DNA of 64,000 nucleotides from Ruegeria sp. THAF33 (GTDB lineage: Bacteria > Pseudomonadota > Alphaproteobacteria > Rhodobacterales > Rhodobacteraceae): NCBI RefSeq assembly GCF_009363615.1, contig NZ_CP045384.1:2788501-2852500 (forward strand), given 5' to 3'. The notes under the pieces are model-generated. The model had not been told where the DNA came from. It searched no databases and was given only the letters and a program-made list of their open reading frames with translations. The stretch's first letter is position 1. Each line of letters begins with the position of its first letter. Below, in pieces: positions 28,271-36,198 of this stretch. A program made the translations under genes and the position numbers.

Positions 28271-30034
28271 ATGACAGACAGCTCCAGCCCCGCCTATCAG
28301 GTTCTCGCCCGCAAATATCGCCCGGAAACCTTTGCCGATCTAGTGGGTCAGGATGCCATGGTGCGCACCCTAAAAAACGCGTTTGCGGCCGACCGGATCG
28401 CGCAGGCCTTCATCATGACCGGCATTCGCGGCACCGGCAAAACCACGACCGCAAGGATCATCGCCAAAGGGATGAACTGCATCGGACCCGACGGAACCGG
28501 TGGCCCCACGACCGAGCCCTGCGGTCAGTGTGAACATTGTGTCGCCATCATGGAAGGCCGCCATGTCGACGTGATGGAGATGGACGCCGCCAGCCGTACG
28601 GGCGTCAACGATATCCGCGAGATCATTGACAGTGTCCGCTATCGCGCCGCCAGCGCGCGTTACAAGATTTATATCATCGACGAGGTTCATATGCTCTCGA
28701 CCAGCGCGTTCAACGCGCTGCTCAAGACGTTGGAAGAACCGCCCGCGCATGTGAAGTTCATCTTCGCAACCACTGAAATCCGCAAAGTCCCTGTCACCGT
28801 GCTGTCCCGCTGCCAGCGTTTCGACCTGCGCCGGATCGAACCCGAAGACATGATTGGCCTGCTGCGCAAGATCGCCGAAGCGGAAAACGCCCAGATCGCC
28901 GAAGACGCGCTGGCGCTGATCACCCGAGCAGCGGAAGGATCGGCGCGGGATGCGACCTCGTTGCTGGATCAGGCGATTTCGCATGGGGCTGGTGAGACGA
29001 CCGCCGATCAGGTCCGTGCAATGCTTGGACTGGCAGACCGTGGCCGGGTTCTGGACCTTATGGATATGATCCTGCGCGGCGATGCCGCCGAAGCACTTAC
29101 CGAGTTGAGCGGCCAATACGCCGAAGGCGCGGACCCGCTGGCGGTGCTGCGCGATCTGGCCGAGATCACGCATTGGGTGTCCGTCGTCAAGATCACGCCT
29201 GACGCGGCGCAGGACCCGACGGTTTCTCCGGACGAACGGACCCGGGGCCAACACATGGCCGAGGCTCTGCCGATGCGGGTTCTGACCCGGATGTGGCAAA
29301 TGCTGCTGAAGGCGCTCGAGGAAGTCTCGGCAGCCCCCAACGCCATGATGGCCGCCGAAATGGCCGTTATTCGCCTGACCCATGTGGCGGATTTGCCCAG
29401 CCCCGAAGAGCTGATCAAACGATTGCAAGATGCCCCGCCACCGCCGCCGGGCGGGCCCAATGGCGGCGTTTCGATATCCCGACCGGGCACCGGTCCGGCG
29501 CCGGCTGGCGCGGCCCATCCACCTGCCTATGCGCCGTCCCCTCGCGGTGCCGGTGGCGCACCGGTTGCAGCCCTGGCGCAGGATTCCCAGACGGCTCTTG
29601 CCCGGTACCCAACCTTCGACCACGTGGTGGAACTGATCCGGACAAATCGCGACGTGAAGTTGCTGGTCGAGGTGGAAAACGGCGTGCGCCTCGTCTCCTA
29701 TCAACCCGGACGAATCGAATTTACGCCCGCCGCCCAGGCACCGGCAGATCTGGCGCCACGACTGGGCTCTGCCTTGCAACGCTGGACAGGAAATCGGTGG
29801 GCTGTCTCGATCGTCTCGGACGGTGAAGCCCCCACAATTGCAGAAATACGGGACGAGGCCGAGCTGGCACTGAAATCCGAGGCCGAAAAACACCCGTTGG
29901 TGCAGGCGGTACTGGCGCAATTCCCAAAGGCGAAAATCACCAGGATCGAAACGCCGGAGCAACGCGCGGCCAAGGTCGAGACCGAAGCGCTTCCCGAGGT
30001 GGAAGACGAGTGGGACCCGTTCGAGGAAGACTGA
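28271..30034 (+). CDS. dnaX: DNA polymerase III subunit gamma/tau
   Basis: Clamp-loader ATPase of the replicase. The 587-residue protein has Walker A GIRGTGKTTTAR, a zinc-binding set of cysteines (CGQCEHC region), Walker B IIDEVHML, the SRC motif (VLSRCQRFDLRR), a proline/alanine-rich linker (about 395-440) and a C-terminal tau-type domain. The ATG at 28271 follows GAGAAGAC and starts just before the conserved YQVLARKYRP. I see no obvious slippery A-run for a gamma-producing frameshift. ybaB and recR follow, the usual bacterial order. Confidence 0.95.
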   Translation: MTDSSSPAYQVLARKYRPETFADLVGQDAMVRTLKNAFAADRIAQAFIMTGIRGTGKTTTARIIAKGMNCIGPDGTGGPTTEPCGQCEHCVAIMEGRHVDVMEMDAASRTGVNDIREIIDSVRYRAASARYKIYIIDEVHMLSTSAFNALLKTLEEPPAHVKFIFATTEIRKVPVTVLSRCQRFDLRRIEPEDMIGLLRKIAEAENAQIAEDALALITRAAEGSARDATSLLDQAISHGAGETTADQVRAMLGLADRGRVLDLMDMILRGDAAEALTELSGQYAEGADPLAVLRDLAEITHWVSVVKITPDAAQDPTVSPDERTRGQHMAEALPMRVLTRMWQMLLKALEEVSAAPNAMMAAEMAVIRLTHVADLPSPEELIKRLQDAPPPPPGGPNGGVSISRPGTGPAPAGAAHPPAYAPSPRGAGGAPVAALAQDSQTALARYPTFDHVVELIRTNRDVKLLVEVENGVRLVSYQPGRIEFTPAAQAPADLAPRLGSALQRWTGNRWAVSIVSDGEAPTIAEIRDEAELALKSEAEKHPLVQAVLAQFPKAKITRIETPEQRAAKVETEALPEVEDEWDPFEED

Positions 30035-30434
30035 CCCCACCGCCCGTCACCCCTTGTTTCAAACGAAACTGATCCAGTTTTCGTTCGAACACATCCGCCT
30101 GCCTGTCTCAGATCGTTCGTTGCAACACCGGCGAACGGAAGGCGGCCCGTGACAATTCTGATCCGGATGCTGCGTAGCCATTCGAACCCCGCCCAGATTT
30201 TCTGTGTTCCATGCAATCACTCTCGGCAGAAGACCATATGCGCGCCAAGGGCAATCCGCGCGTGTCGGGCCTGCAGGCGAATATGGCGTCGCAGATGGGC
30301 AGCACGATTCTGCTGACGCCTGCGCCGATCAACATGTCGGCCGGAACGATAGAGCCTCCGACCGGCGGGAGAACCCTTGTGCCATGTGGCTGCTGCCCGT
30401 ATCTAGAGCGCAAACGGAGACACAGGAGAATACT
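30035..30434 (+). other. Gap between dnaX and ybaB
   Basis: A 400-base stretch. A hairpin at 30063-30084 (ACGAAACTG with CAGTTTTCGT, one bulge) may end the dnaX transcript but lacks a T-run. A 76-codon open frame at 30211-30441 has fairly GC-rich third positions but no ribosome binding site and overlaps the ybaB start; I could not recognise it. The promoter for ybaB-recR probably lies here. Confidence 0.4.
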
Positions 30435-30788
30435 ATGCTGAAAGGACTCGGCGGGCTTGGCGGTCTGGGCGACATGGCCAAGATGATGAAATCCGCGCAG
30501 GACCTGCAAACCAAGATGACCGAAATGCAGGAAGAGCTGAACAACATGATGGTTGTCGGCGAATCCGGTGCAGGCCTGGTCAAGGCAACGGCGACAGCCA
30601 AGGGTGAACTCAAAGGTCTGGATATCGACCCGTCGATCTTCAACGGCGATGACAAGGAAGTGGTCGAAGACCTGATCCTGGCCGCCATCAAGGATGCGCA
30701 GACCAAGGCAACCGAACGTTCGCAGGAAGAAATGGCCAAGCTGACCGAAAGCATGGGCTTGCCCGCAGACATCAAGCTGCCGTTCTGA
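30435..30788 (+). CDS. YbaB/EbfC-family nucleoid-associated protein
   Basis: A 117-residue DNA-binding protein starting MLKGLGGLGGLGDMAKMMK, with a long amphipathic helix and the GEL-x2-LDIDPS region typical of YbaB. The ATG at 30435 follows ACAGGAGAATACT. It sits between dnaX and recR in the widely conserved dnaX-ybaB-recR order. It may act in nucleoid organisation or recombination, though its exact job is unsettled. Confidence 0.93.
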   Translation: MLKGLGGLGGLGDMAKMMKSAQDLQTKMTEMQEELNNMMVVGESGAGLVKATATAKGELKGLDIDPSIFNGDDKEVVEDLILAAIKDAQTKATERSQEEMAKLTESMGLPADIKLPF

Positions 30789-30790
30789 GC

Positions 30791-30833
30791 TTCATCTTTT
30801 CTAAAATACTCCCGCCGGAGGCTCCCTCCGGCG
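30791..30833. repeat. Divergent copy of the intergenic core-plus-hairpin repeat
   Basis: The segment TTCATCTTTTCTAAAATACT resembles the repeat core seen at 43513 and 57159. A perfect nine-base-pair hairpin follows (CGCCGGAGG, loop CTC, CCTCCGGCG, 30813-30833). It lies between ybaB and recR, 16 bases before the recR start. Confidence 0.5.
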
Positions 30834-30849
30834 CAAGACAGGACTGGCC

Positions 30850-31443
30850 ATGAGTTCGAACAGCGACATCGACAACCTGATCGACCTGATGGCCAAACTG
30901 CCGGGCCTGGGCCCGCGCTCGGCCCGCCGCGCGGTTCTGCACCTGATCCGAAAACGCGCCCTGCTGCTGACGCCCCTGTCTGATGCCATGCAGCAGGTCG
31001 CGATCACGGCCCGGGAATGCCTGAATTGCGGCAACGTGGGCACCACTGACATCTGCGACATCTGCAACGATGAAGCCCGCGCAACCGGCGAGCTCTGCGT
31101 GGTCGAAGACGTCGCCGATCTGTGGGCGATGGAGCGTGCCGGAGTGTTCAAAGGGCGCTATCACGTTCTGGGTGGCACGCTGTCGGCGTTGGACGGGGTC
31201 GGCCCCGACGAGTTGCGCATTCCCCGCCTCAAGGACCGGGTTGTGGCCGAAGGGATTTCCGAAGTCATCCTGGCGCTGAACGCCACCGTAGATGGCCAGA
31301 CCACCGCCCACTACATCGCCGATCAGCTTGAGGGGCAGGTCCGCCTGACTTCGCTGGCGCAGGGTGTGCCTATTGGCGGAGAACTGGATTATCTGGACGA
31401 CGGGACGATCACGGCCGCGCTGCGGGCGCGGAAGGAAATCTAG
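30850..31443 (+). CDS. recR: Recombination mediator protein RecR
   Basis: Works with RecO/RecF to load RecA on gapped DNA. The 197-residue protein has an N-terminal helix-hairpin-helix ([11 protein letters not shown]), a four-cysteine zinc finger ([16 protein letters not shown], about residues 58-73) and a Toprim domain starting at [25 protein letters not shown] precedes the ATG. Confidence 0.97.
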   Translation: MSSNSDIDNLIDLMAKLPGLGPRSARRAVLHLIRKRALLLTPLSDAMQQVAITARECLNCGNVGTTDICDICNDEARATGELCVVEDVADLWAMERAGVFKGRYHVLGGTLSALDGVGPDELRIPRLKDRVVAEGISEVILALNATVDGQTTAHYIADQLEGQVRLTSLAQGVPIGGELDYLDDGTITAALRARKEI

Positions 31444-31459
31444 CTAACCTCGGAGGATC

Positions 31460-31484
31460 GGGGCGATAACTGCGCCATCGCCCC
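31460..31484. terminator. Hairpin between recR and the VOC gene
   Basis: GGGGCGAT (31460-31467) and ATCGCCCC (31477-31484) form a perfect eight-base-pair stem. It lies between convergent genes, 16 bases after recR. There is no T-run, so intrinsic termination is uncertain. Confidence 0.5.
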
Positions 31485-31512
31485 AGCACGTATCAACGCG
31501 GGCCCACGGGCT

Positions 31513-32010
31513 TCAGGTATATGCACCAGACGAGTAGGTCAGCTCATACGAGTGGCTGTAGATTTCGAATACGATACCAAAGGGGTCTTCAACATAGACC
31601 ATTCGGTAAGGCTTTTCTCCGGGATAGTAGTGCCGTATCGGCATCCTCTGTTTTCCACCAGCCTGCACAATCTTTTCGACCAGACCTTCGACGTCAGGGT
31701 CCTGAATGCAAAAGTGAAACGTGCCATTTCTGCGGAAATCGATGTTGTTTTCAGGCTCGTAATTCCCGTCAAACTCGAAGAGTTCAATTCCAATCCTGTC
31801 CGCTGTCGCGAGATGCGCGATACGCAGTTTCCTCCAGTCCGGGCCAAAAACATCCGTGCACATAACGCCAATATCCGAGTCATCCTCGACCACGTCCGTG
31901 GGCGGCATGATGACGTAAAAACCCAAGACCTCGGAATAGAACTTCACGGCTTCGTCCACGTTGGGAACAGACAACCCGATATGTGAAAAAGTCCTTGGAA
32001 ACTGAGACAT
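31513..32010 (-). CDS. VOC-superfamily (glyoxalase/dioxygenase-like) protein
   Basis: A 165-residue metal-binding vicinal-oxygen-chelate protein. It begins with HIGLSVPNVDEAVKFYSEVLGF and has candidate metal ligands H10, an internal glutamate (IELFEF), a histidine in FHFCIQDPD, and the final glutamate in FGIVFEIYS. This fits one complete VOC unit with a long middle loop. Third-codon GC looks lower than in its neighbours, which may indicate acquisition. The substrate is unknown. Confidence 0.83.
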   Translation of the reverse strand: MSQFPRTFSHIGLSVPNVDEAVKFYSEVLGFYVIMPPTDVVEDDSDIGVMCTDVFGPDWRKLRIAHLATADRIGIELFEFDGNYEPENNIDFRRNGTFHFCIQDPDVEGLVEKIVQAGGKQRMPIRHYYPGEKPYRMVYVEDPFGIVFEIYSHSYELTYSSGAYT

Positions 32011-32216
32011 AGAAGGCTCCTTAATCTGCTAAGACGTAAAACTATTGGACAGCGATTCGTTTTCAAGTTGCTTCCCAAGCCTTCATAGCAGGGTTCACCC
32101 CGCCGCACGGGTCATGACCCGGAGACAAAATACTCGCTACAAAGCAAAAGGGGCTTTGCCTTCCGTGCGCGCGTAGTAGAATGCCTCGGACTTGATCCCT
32201 TTGATTGGAATACGTT

Positions 32217-32705
32217 ATGGCCCGCCTTCTCGCCCTCGCCTTCGCCACGTTCACTGCAACCGCCGCCCTGTCGCAGGACCTTGTGGACAAGGGCTTTGTC
32301 GAAGGTTGGAACATCATGATGGACCCAGCGCTTGGCAACGGGTGCCTGATCCAGACGGTGTATCAGGATCTCTCGGTGGTGCGGCTGGGCTATGACGCGC
32401 TGGGCAATCGTGGGTATTTCGCCGTGTACAACAAGGCATGGGGCGACATTAAACAGGGCGAGAGTTATCCGATCCGCTTTGATCTGGACGGCAAAAGCTA
32501 TGATGCGACGGCCATCGGGTTCAACGAACGCGACGTGCCGGGCGCAACCGTGTTTTTCACCGACCGGAGCTTTGTGAACGCCATCGCTCAGAACAAAACG
32601 ATGACCGTCTACAATCCGGCAGGTGAAGTGGTGATGGCCATCGATCTGAAAGGCACCGCCAAGGCGCTGGACTATGCGCGGGACTGCCAGAACAAAAAGC
32701 TTTAA
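32217..32705 (+). CDS. Secreted protein of unknown function
   Basis: A 162-residue protein with a signal peptide (MARLLALAFATFTATAALSQ, cleavage probably after ALS or ALSQ). The mature part has FVEGWNIMMDPALGNGCLIQT and a terminal CQNKKL, so one disulfide between the two cysteines is possible. I do not recognise a domain. The ATG at 32217 is preferred to the TTG four codons earlier. It converges on the RNase T2 gene and their stops overlap. Confidence 0.75.
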   Translation: MARLLALAFATFTATAALSQDLVDKGFVEGWNIMMDPALGNGCLIQTVYQDLSVVRLGYDALGNRGYFAVYNKAWGDIKQGESYPIRFDLDGKSYDATAIGFNERDVPGATVFFTDRSFVNAIAQNKTMTVYNPAGEVVMAIDLKGTAKALDYARDCQNKKL

Positions 32706-33343
32706 CGAATCGGATCGAACAGGGCGTCCTTTGCCGTGCAGTCACGGATCACGTCGCGGCCACAGGGTACGGGATCAAGATCGCGGGACAGGCACAGGCG
32801 GACTTCTTCGATATAGCCCTGTTTGCAGGTGATCGTGATCATGTCGCGCTCCAACTCAGGGTTGGCCTTCAGGAATGCCTCCTCGACCACCGAAGCCGGC
32901 AGTCTGACGGATGAATCCAGCTTGCGGAGCACCTCAGGGCGCTTGACCGCTTCATAAGCCCGCCGGGACAAGGCAAAGTAGTCGGATGCCGACAATCCCG
33001 AGCATGTGCCGTGTTTCTTCCATTGATGCCACGCAAGGCCGGAGCTGCCCTGAATATCCTCCATTTCCCGCGTCATGCGTCGCGAAGGTGGGCTTTCGGG
33101 GGTACGGCAGTAGGACGGCCAGCCCTGATGGAACTGTGGCCATAACCCGTGCAGTATCCAGCCGTGATCATGCCGATCGTCACATTGATCCGAGCCGCGC
33201 GCGTCACCTTCGCGGGCGCACCAGTTGGGCGACCAGCTGAGCGACAGCACGTAGTAATCGAACTCGCCCGCCTTTTCGCCCTCGGCCAGCGCAGCGACCG
33301 CGCTCAAGATCCACAAAACCAGCCCCGTAATCCCTTGGCGCAT
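32702..33343 (-). CDS. Secreted ribonuclease T2
   Basis: A 213-residue exported endoribonuclease. After a signal peptide (ending about AVAALA) come the two catalytic histidine motifs, HGLWPQ (CAS1) and HQWKKHGTCSG (CAS2), and several cysteines that would form disulfides. It likely scavenges RNA in the periplasm or outside. The ATG at 33343 follows GAAGGGAAGAGG. It is divergent from trcR with a 130-base gap. Confidence 0.93.
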   Translation of the reverse strand: MRQGITGLVLWILSAVAALAEGEKAGEFDYYVLSLSWSPNWCAREGDARGSDQCDDRHDHGWILHGLWPQFHQGWPSYCRTPESPPSRRMTREMEDIQGSSGLAWHQWKKHGTCSGLSASDYFALSRRAYEAVKRPEVLRKLDSSVRLPASVVEEAFLKANPELERDMITITCKQGYIEEVRLCLSRDLDPVPCGRDVIRDCTAKDALFDPIR

Positions 33344-33473
33344 TCGCCTCTTCCCTTCTTGCCTTTGCGCGACTATATACGGGCCAAGTTCCCCGACAAC
33401 GGAAACCTGCCCCAAAACCAAGGGGCCGCCGAATTCCGGCGACGGGACAGATGTATGTATAGGAGACGGGCTG

Positions 33474-34235
33474 ATGGCAAAACCGCTTATGGCCAAGGCA
33501 ACCGCCGTATGGCTGGTGGACAACACCACGATCAGCTTCAAGCAGATCGCGGATTTCGTAGGAATGCACGAGTTGGAAGTGCAGGGTATCGCTGATGGTG
33601 ACGTCGCCGCCGGCGTCAAGGGCTTTGACCCGATCGCCAACAACCAGCTGACCCAGGAAGAAATCGACGCGGCACAGAACAACCCGCTTCACAAGCTGAA
33701 GCTAAAGTTCAACCCATCGGCCGCCGGCGAGGAAAAGCGCCGTGGCCCGCGTTACACGCCGCTTTCGAAACGTCAGGACCGTCCGAACTCGATCCTGTGG
33801 CTGGTCAAGTTCCACCCGGAACTCAGCGACGGCCAGATTGCCAAGCTGGTCGGCACCACCAAACCCACCATCCAGTCGATCCGCGAACGCACGCACTGGA
33901 ACATCGCCAACATGCAGCCGATTGATCCTGTTGCTCTGGGTCTGTGCAAACAGTCCGAACTGGACACGGCCGTGCAGAAAGCGGCGGCCAAGAAAGCAGC
34001 TGAAGGCGGCGTGATGAGCGATGACGAACGTCGCAAGCTGGTCTCGACCGAGCAGTCGCTGGAAATGGACGCAGCGCCGAAAATCCCGACCGCAATTGAA
34101 GGTCTGGAAACCTTCTCGCTGTCCGACGAGCCGTCGGAAGAGAAAGAAGACGAGCCGATCATCGACGCAGACAGCTTTTTCAACCTGCCCAAGGGTGGGG
34201 CGGATGACGAAGACGAAGACGATCTTCGTCCGTAA
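33474..34235 (+). CDS. trcR: Cell-cycle transcriptional regulator TrcR (DUF1013)
   Basis: A 253-residue protein of the alphaproteobacterial DUF1013/TrcR family. It opens with KATAVWLVDNTTISFKQIAD, has a helix-turn-helix-like segment DGQIAKLVGTTKPTIQSIRE (about 120-140) and a strongly acidic C-terminus ending GADDEDEDDLRP. In Caulobacter TrcR is tied to cell-cycle transcription. AGGAGACGGGCTG precedes the ATG. Confidence 0.88.
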   Translation: MAKPLMAKATAVWLVDNTTISFKQIADFVGMHELEVQGIADGDVAAGVKGFDPIANNQLTQEEIDAAQNNPLHKLKLKFNPSAAGEEKRRGPRYTPLSKRQDRPNSILWLVKFHPELSDGQIAKLVGTTKPTIQSIRERTHWNIANMQPIDPVALGLCKQSELDTAVQKAAAKKAAEGGVMSDDERRKLVSTEQSLEMDAAPKIPTAIEGLETFSLSDEPSEEKEDEPIIDADSFFNLPKGGADDEDEDDLRP

Positions 34236-34244
34236 CGCGCAAAC

Positions 34245-34274
34245 AGCCTCGGCCATGACGGCTGGGGCTTTTTT
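34245..34274 (+). terminator. Rho-independent terminator after trcR
   Basis: AGCCTCGGCC and GGCTGGGGCT form a ten-pair stem (two G-T pairs) followed by six T. It begins nine bases after the trcR stop. Confidence 0.85.
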
Positions 34275-34286
34275 CACGGACTTGCC

Positions 34287-34676
34287 ATGCTGAACGTTCT
34301 ATCTGCGGTATTTGGCCCGCACCGCGCCGTCACGATTTATGCCTTTCTGAAAACGTGGGGGCTTGGTCTGGCCGGCGGCGTTGTCATGATTGCCATCGTC
34401 ACGACATTGTTTCTGCTGGGGGATGAAGGCGAACACGAGCATGAGGCATTTCTGATCGTCCCGGTTCTGTCTGCAACTCCGGTGAACGGAGATCTGAAAA
34501 ACGGCGTCGTGGCATCGGTCCGCTTGCCTGATGGGTCCGCCACATCGATTACGTCCACAGATGCGCAGATTTCGCAGACAGTGGGCACGACGGCCTGTAT
34601 CGAAAAACGCGTTTACGTCGAAAGCGGAGAAGCCCGATACCGGTTCAAACTGCCACGTCTGTGCGACGGTAGTTGA
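34287..34676 (+). CDS. Single-span membrane protein of unknown function
   Basis: A 129-residue protein with one N-terminal membrane segment (about residues 27-45, GLAGGVVMIAIVTTLFLLG) and a probably periplasmic domain containing two cysteines (TACIEKR and RLCDGS) that could pair. I do not recognise a family. It lies between two terminators and so is probably its own transcript. Confidence 0.65.
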   Translation: MLNVLSAVFGPHRAVTIYAFLKTWGLGLAGGVVMIAIVTTLFLLGDEGEHEHEAFLIVPVLSATPVNGDLKNGVVASVRLPDGSATSITSTDAQISQTVGTTACIEKRVYVESGEARYRFKLPRLCDGS

Positions 34677-34695
34677 TCGACGGAACCGAACGGAT

Positions 34696-34728
34696 AAAAG
34701 CCGCCCGATGTGACACCGGGCGGCTTTT
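34696..34728. terminator. Bidirectional terminator between convergent membrane-protein genes
   Basis: AAAAGCCGCCCG and CGGGCGGCTTTT give a twelve-base-pair stem around a nine-base loop, with T-runs on both strands. It serves the 34287 gene and the permease gene ending at 34733. Confidence 0.92.
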
Positions 34729-34732
34729 GCGT

Positions 34733-35764
34733 TCAAACCAATTGAAAGATGATACCAGCCACGATTGCGCCACCGACCCCCAGGGTCAGATAGGTTGCAA
34801 AGACACGTGGTTTGACCAATGACCAGACCGCAGCCATCGCCGGGATGGAACTGACGGCACCGGCAACCATGAACGACATGGCCGCACCCGCTGTCATACC
34901 TTGCTCCATCAACCCTGCCAGCAAAGGCGGCGCCACGTAGGAGTTCAGGTATGCCGGCATACCCACCAGCGCAGCAACGACGATCGGCAGCACGCCTTCT
35001 CCGCCAACCAAGCCTGCGATCAGGTCGGCGGGGACATAGTTTACCAAAAGCGCCTCGAGGACATAAGCCAGCGCAAGCCATTTCAACAGGAACAGACCGT
35101 TGTGCACGAATTCCGAACGGAACCGGGCGCGGCGCTCAGGCTCCTGCCAGAATTTCCAGATCGGTTTGTCATCCGTTTTCGGACCACATCCGCAGCACCC
35201 GGCGGGCTTGTATTCGCGCAAGGGCTGGGCAAACGCGCCGTTGCGCATCAGCAACCGAACCGCGAACCCACCGAACAAGCCAAGCGCAACAGCCGCAACA
35301 GCCTTGCCGATGGCAAAGGGCCATCCCAGTGCACCGGCGGTTATCAAAAGCGTCGGCGGATCGATCAAGGGTGAGCTGAGCCAGAACGCCATGACTGCGG
35401 ACAACGGCGCACCAAGGGCCAGAAGACCCGCAATAAAGGGGATAACCTCGCAAGAACAGAACGGTGCAAGACCACCGAACAAGGCAGCCAGAAAGATCAT
35501 CCGGGTTTCGCGCCCCTCAAAGGCACGCGCCACCATCACCTCTGCGCCGGTCGCCTTGAGGTAAGACAGCAGAAGCACTGCAAACAGAATATACTGCCCT
35601 GTATGCGCCAGAGCCTTGGCTGCAAATGTCACCACCTCGGGCAAGTTTCCGGGATCCAGGATTGCCACCGCCGCCAGAATGACGACGATCAGCGTCCAGG
35701 GTGTCTTGATCAGGTCCAGCGCCACTTTGGCAGTCATGCGCGGGTTCTGTGTCAATTCAGCCAT
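34733..35764 (-). CDS. ArsP/DUF318-type permease
   Basis: A 343-residue inner-membrane permease with about eight to ten spans. It has the conserved APFCSCEVIPF motif (C-x-C in a membrane segment) and a cytoplasmic loop with GCCGCGPK. DUF318 permeases include ArsP, which exports methylated trivalent organoarsenicals. The ArsR-type partner supports a metalloid or soft-metal role, but the substrate is not proven. The ATG at 35764 overlaps the arsR stop by eight bases, so translation is coupled. Confidence 0.82.
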   Translation of the reverse strand: MAELTQNPRMTAKVALDLIKTPWTLIVVILAAVAILDPGNLPEVVTFAAKALAHTGQYILFAVLLLSYLKATGAEVMVARAFEGRETRMIFLAALFGGLAPFCSCEVIPFIAGLLALGAPLSAVMAFWLSSPLIDPPTLLITAGALGWPFAIGKAVAAVALGLFGGFAVRLLMRNGAFAQPLREYKPAGCCGCGPKTDDKPIWKFWQEPERRARFRSEFVHNGLFLLKWLALAYVLEALLVNYVPADLIAGLVGGEGVLPIVVAALVGMPAYLNSYVAPPLLAGLMEQGMTAGAAMSFMVAGAVSSIPAMAAVWSLVKPRVFATYLTLGVGGAIVAGIIFQLV

Positions 35765-36065
35765 CGTTCGCAGCCTTTCCAACTTCGTCAGCGCAGCACT
35801 CGCTGAGAATGAATTGCGCCAGATTTCTCAATTCGTCGTAATTGGCGCGGTTGATCGTGGTTCGACCGGCCTTTTCCTGTTCGACCACACCACCGGCTGC
35901 AAGAAACCGCAGGTGATGGGCCAGGGTCGACGGGGCAATCCCTGTCCGGTCCTGTATCTCGCCAACGGTCAATCCGGCTTTGCCAGCCCGGACCAGCGTC
36001 TTGAGGACTTTCAGCCGAGCTTCAGAGCCCATGGCAGAAAATCCGGCCGCAGCAGCTTCCCACAT
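35757..36065 (-). CDS. ArsR-family winged-helix repressor
   Basis: A 102-residue dimeric winged-helix regulator with recognition helix region GIAPSTLAHHLRFLAAGG. Near the C-terminus is a CC pair (SECCADE) that could sense metal or metalloid. The classic ELCVC site in the recognition region is absent, so any sensing must use other residues. GGAGATAGTGG precedes the ATG. The first gene of an operon with the permease; a perfect palindrome lies upstream. Confidence 0.9.
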   Translation of the reverse strand: MWEAAAAGFSAMGSEARLKVLKTLVRAGKAGLTVGEIQDRTGIAPSTLAHHLRFLAAGGVVEQEKAGRTTINRANYDELRNLAQFILSECCADEVGKAANDG

Positions 36066-36080
36066 CCACTATCTCCATTA

Positions 36081-36096
36081 AACTAGATTTCTAGTT
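36081..36096. promoter_or_regulatory. Palindromic operator upstream of arsR-permease
   Basis: AACTAGATTTCTAGTT is a perfect 7-2-7 inverted repeat centred 23 bases upstream of the arsR start codon. Size and position fit an ArsR-family operator overlapping the promoter. Confidence 0.8.
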
Positions 36097-36153
36097 ATTT
36101 AGTCCGAAGGAACTCGCCGGTCAACCCCGCCGACAAAATTTCGTGACTGCGAT

Positions 36154-36185
36154 GTAAGTCCAGATTGCCCCGACCTTAAGTCCAC
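36154..36185 (-). promoter_or_regulatory. TauR-type direct repeats upstream of tauR
   Basis: On the minus strand, TTAAGTCCAC (36176-36185) and GTAAGTCCAG (36154-36163) are complements of the motif CTGGACYTAA known for TauR in Rhodobacter capsulatus. They start 22 bases apart, about two helical turns. They end 13 bases before the tauR start, as expected for autoregulation. Confidence 0.72.
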
Positions 36186-36198
36186 CCTATAAGCAGGC

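Noticed and set aside
28271..30034. Programmed frameshift in dnaX to make gamma
   Set aside because: No A-run slippery heptamer or clear downstream stem seen near the expected position.
28370..30040. 556-codon frame opposite dnaX
   Set aside because: Antisense shadow of dnaX; rich in Arg, Gly and His with no domain pattern.
30211..30441. 76-codon frame between dnaX and ybaB
   Set aside because: Third positions are fairly GC-rich but no ribosome binding site and no family; overlaps the ybaB start. Left as part of the gap description.
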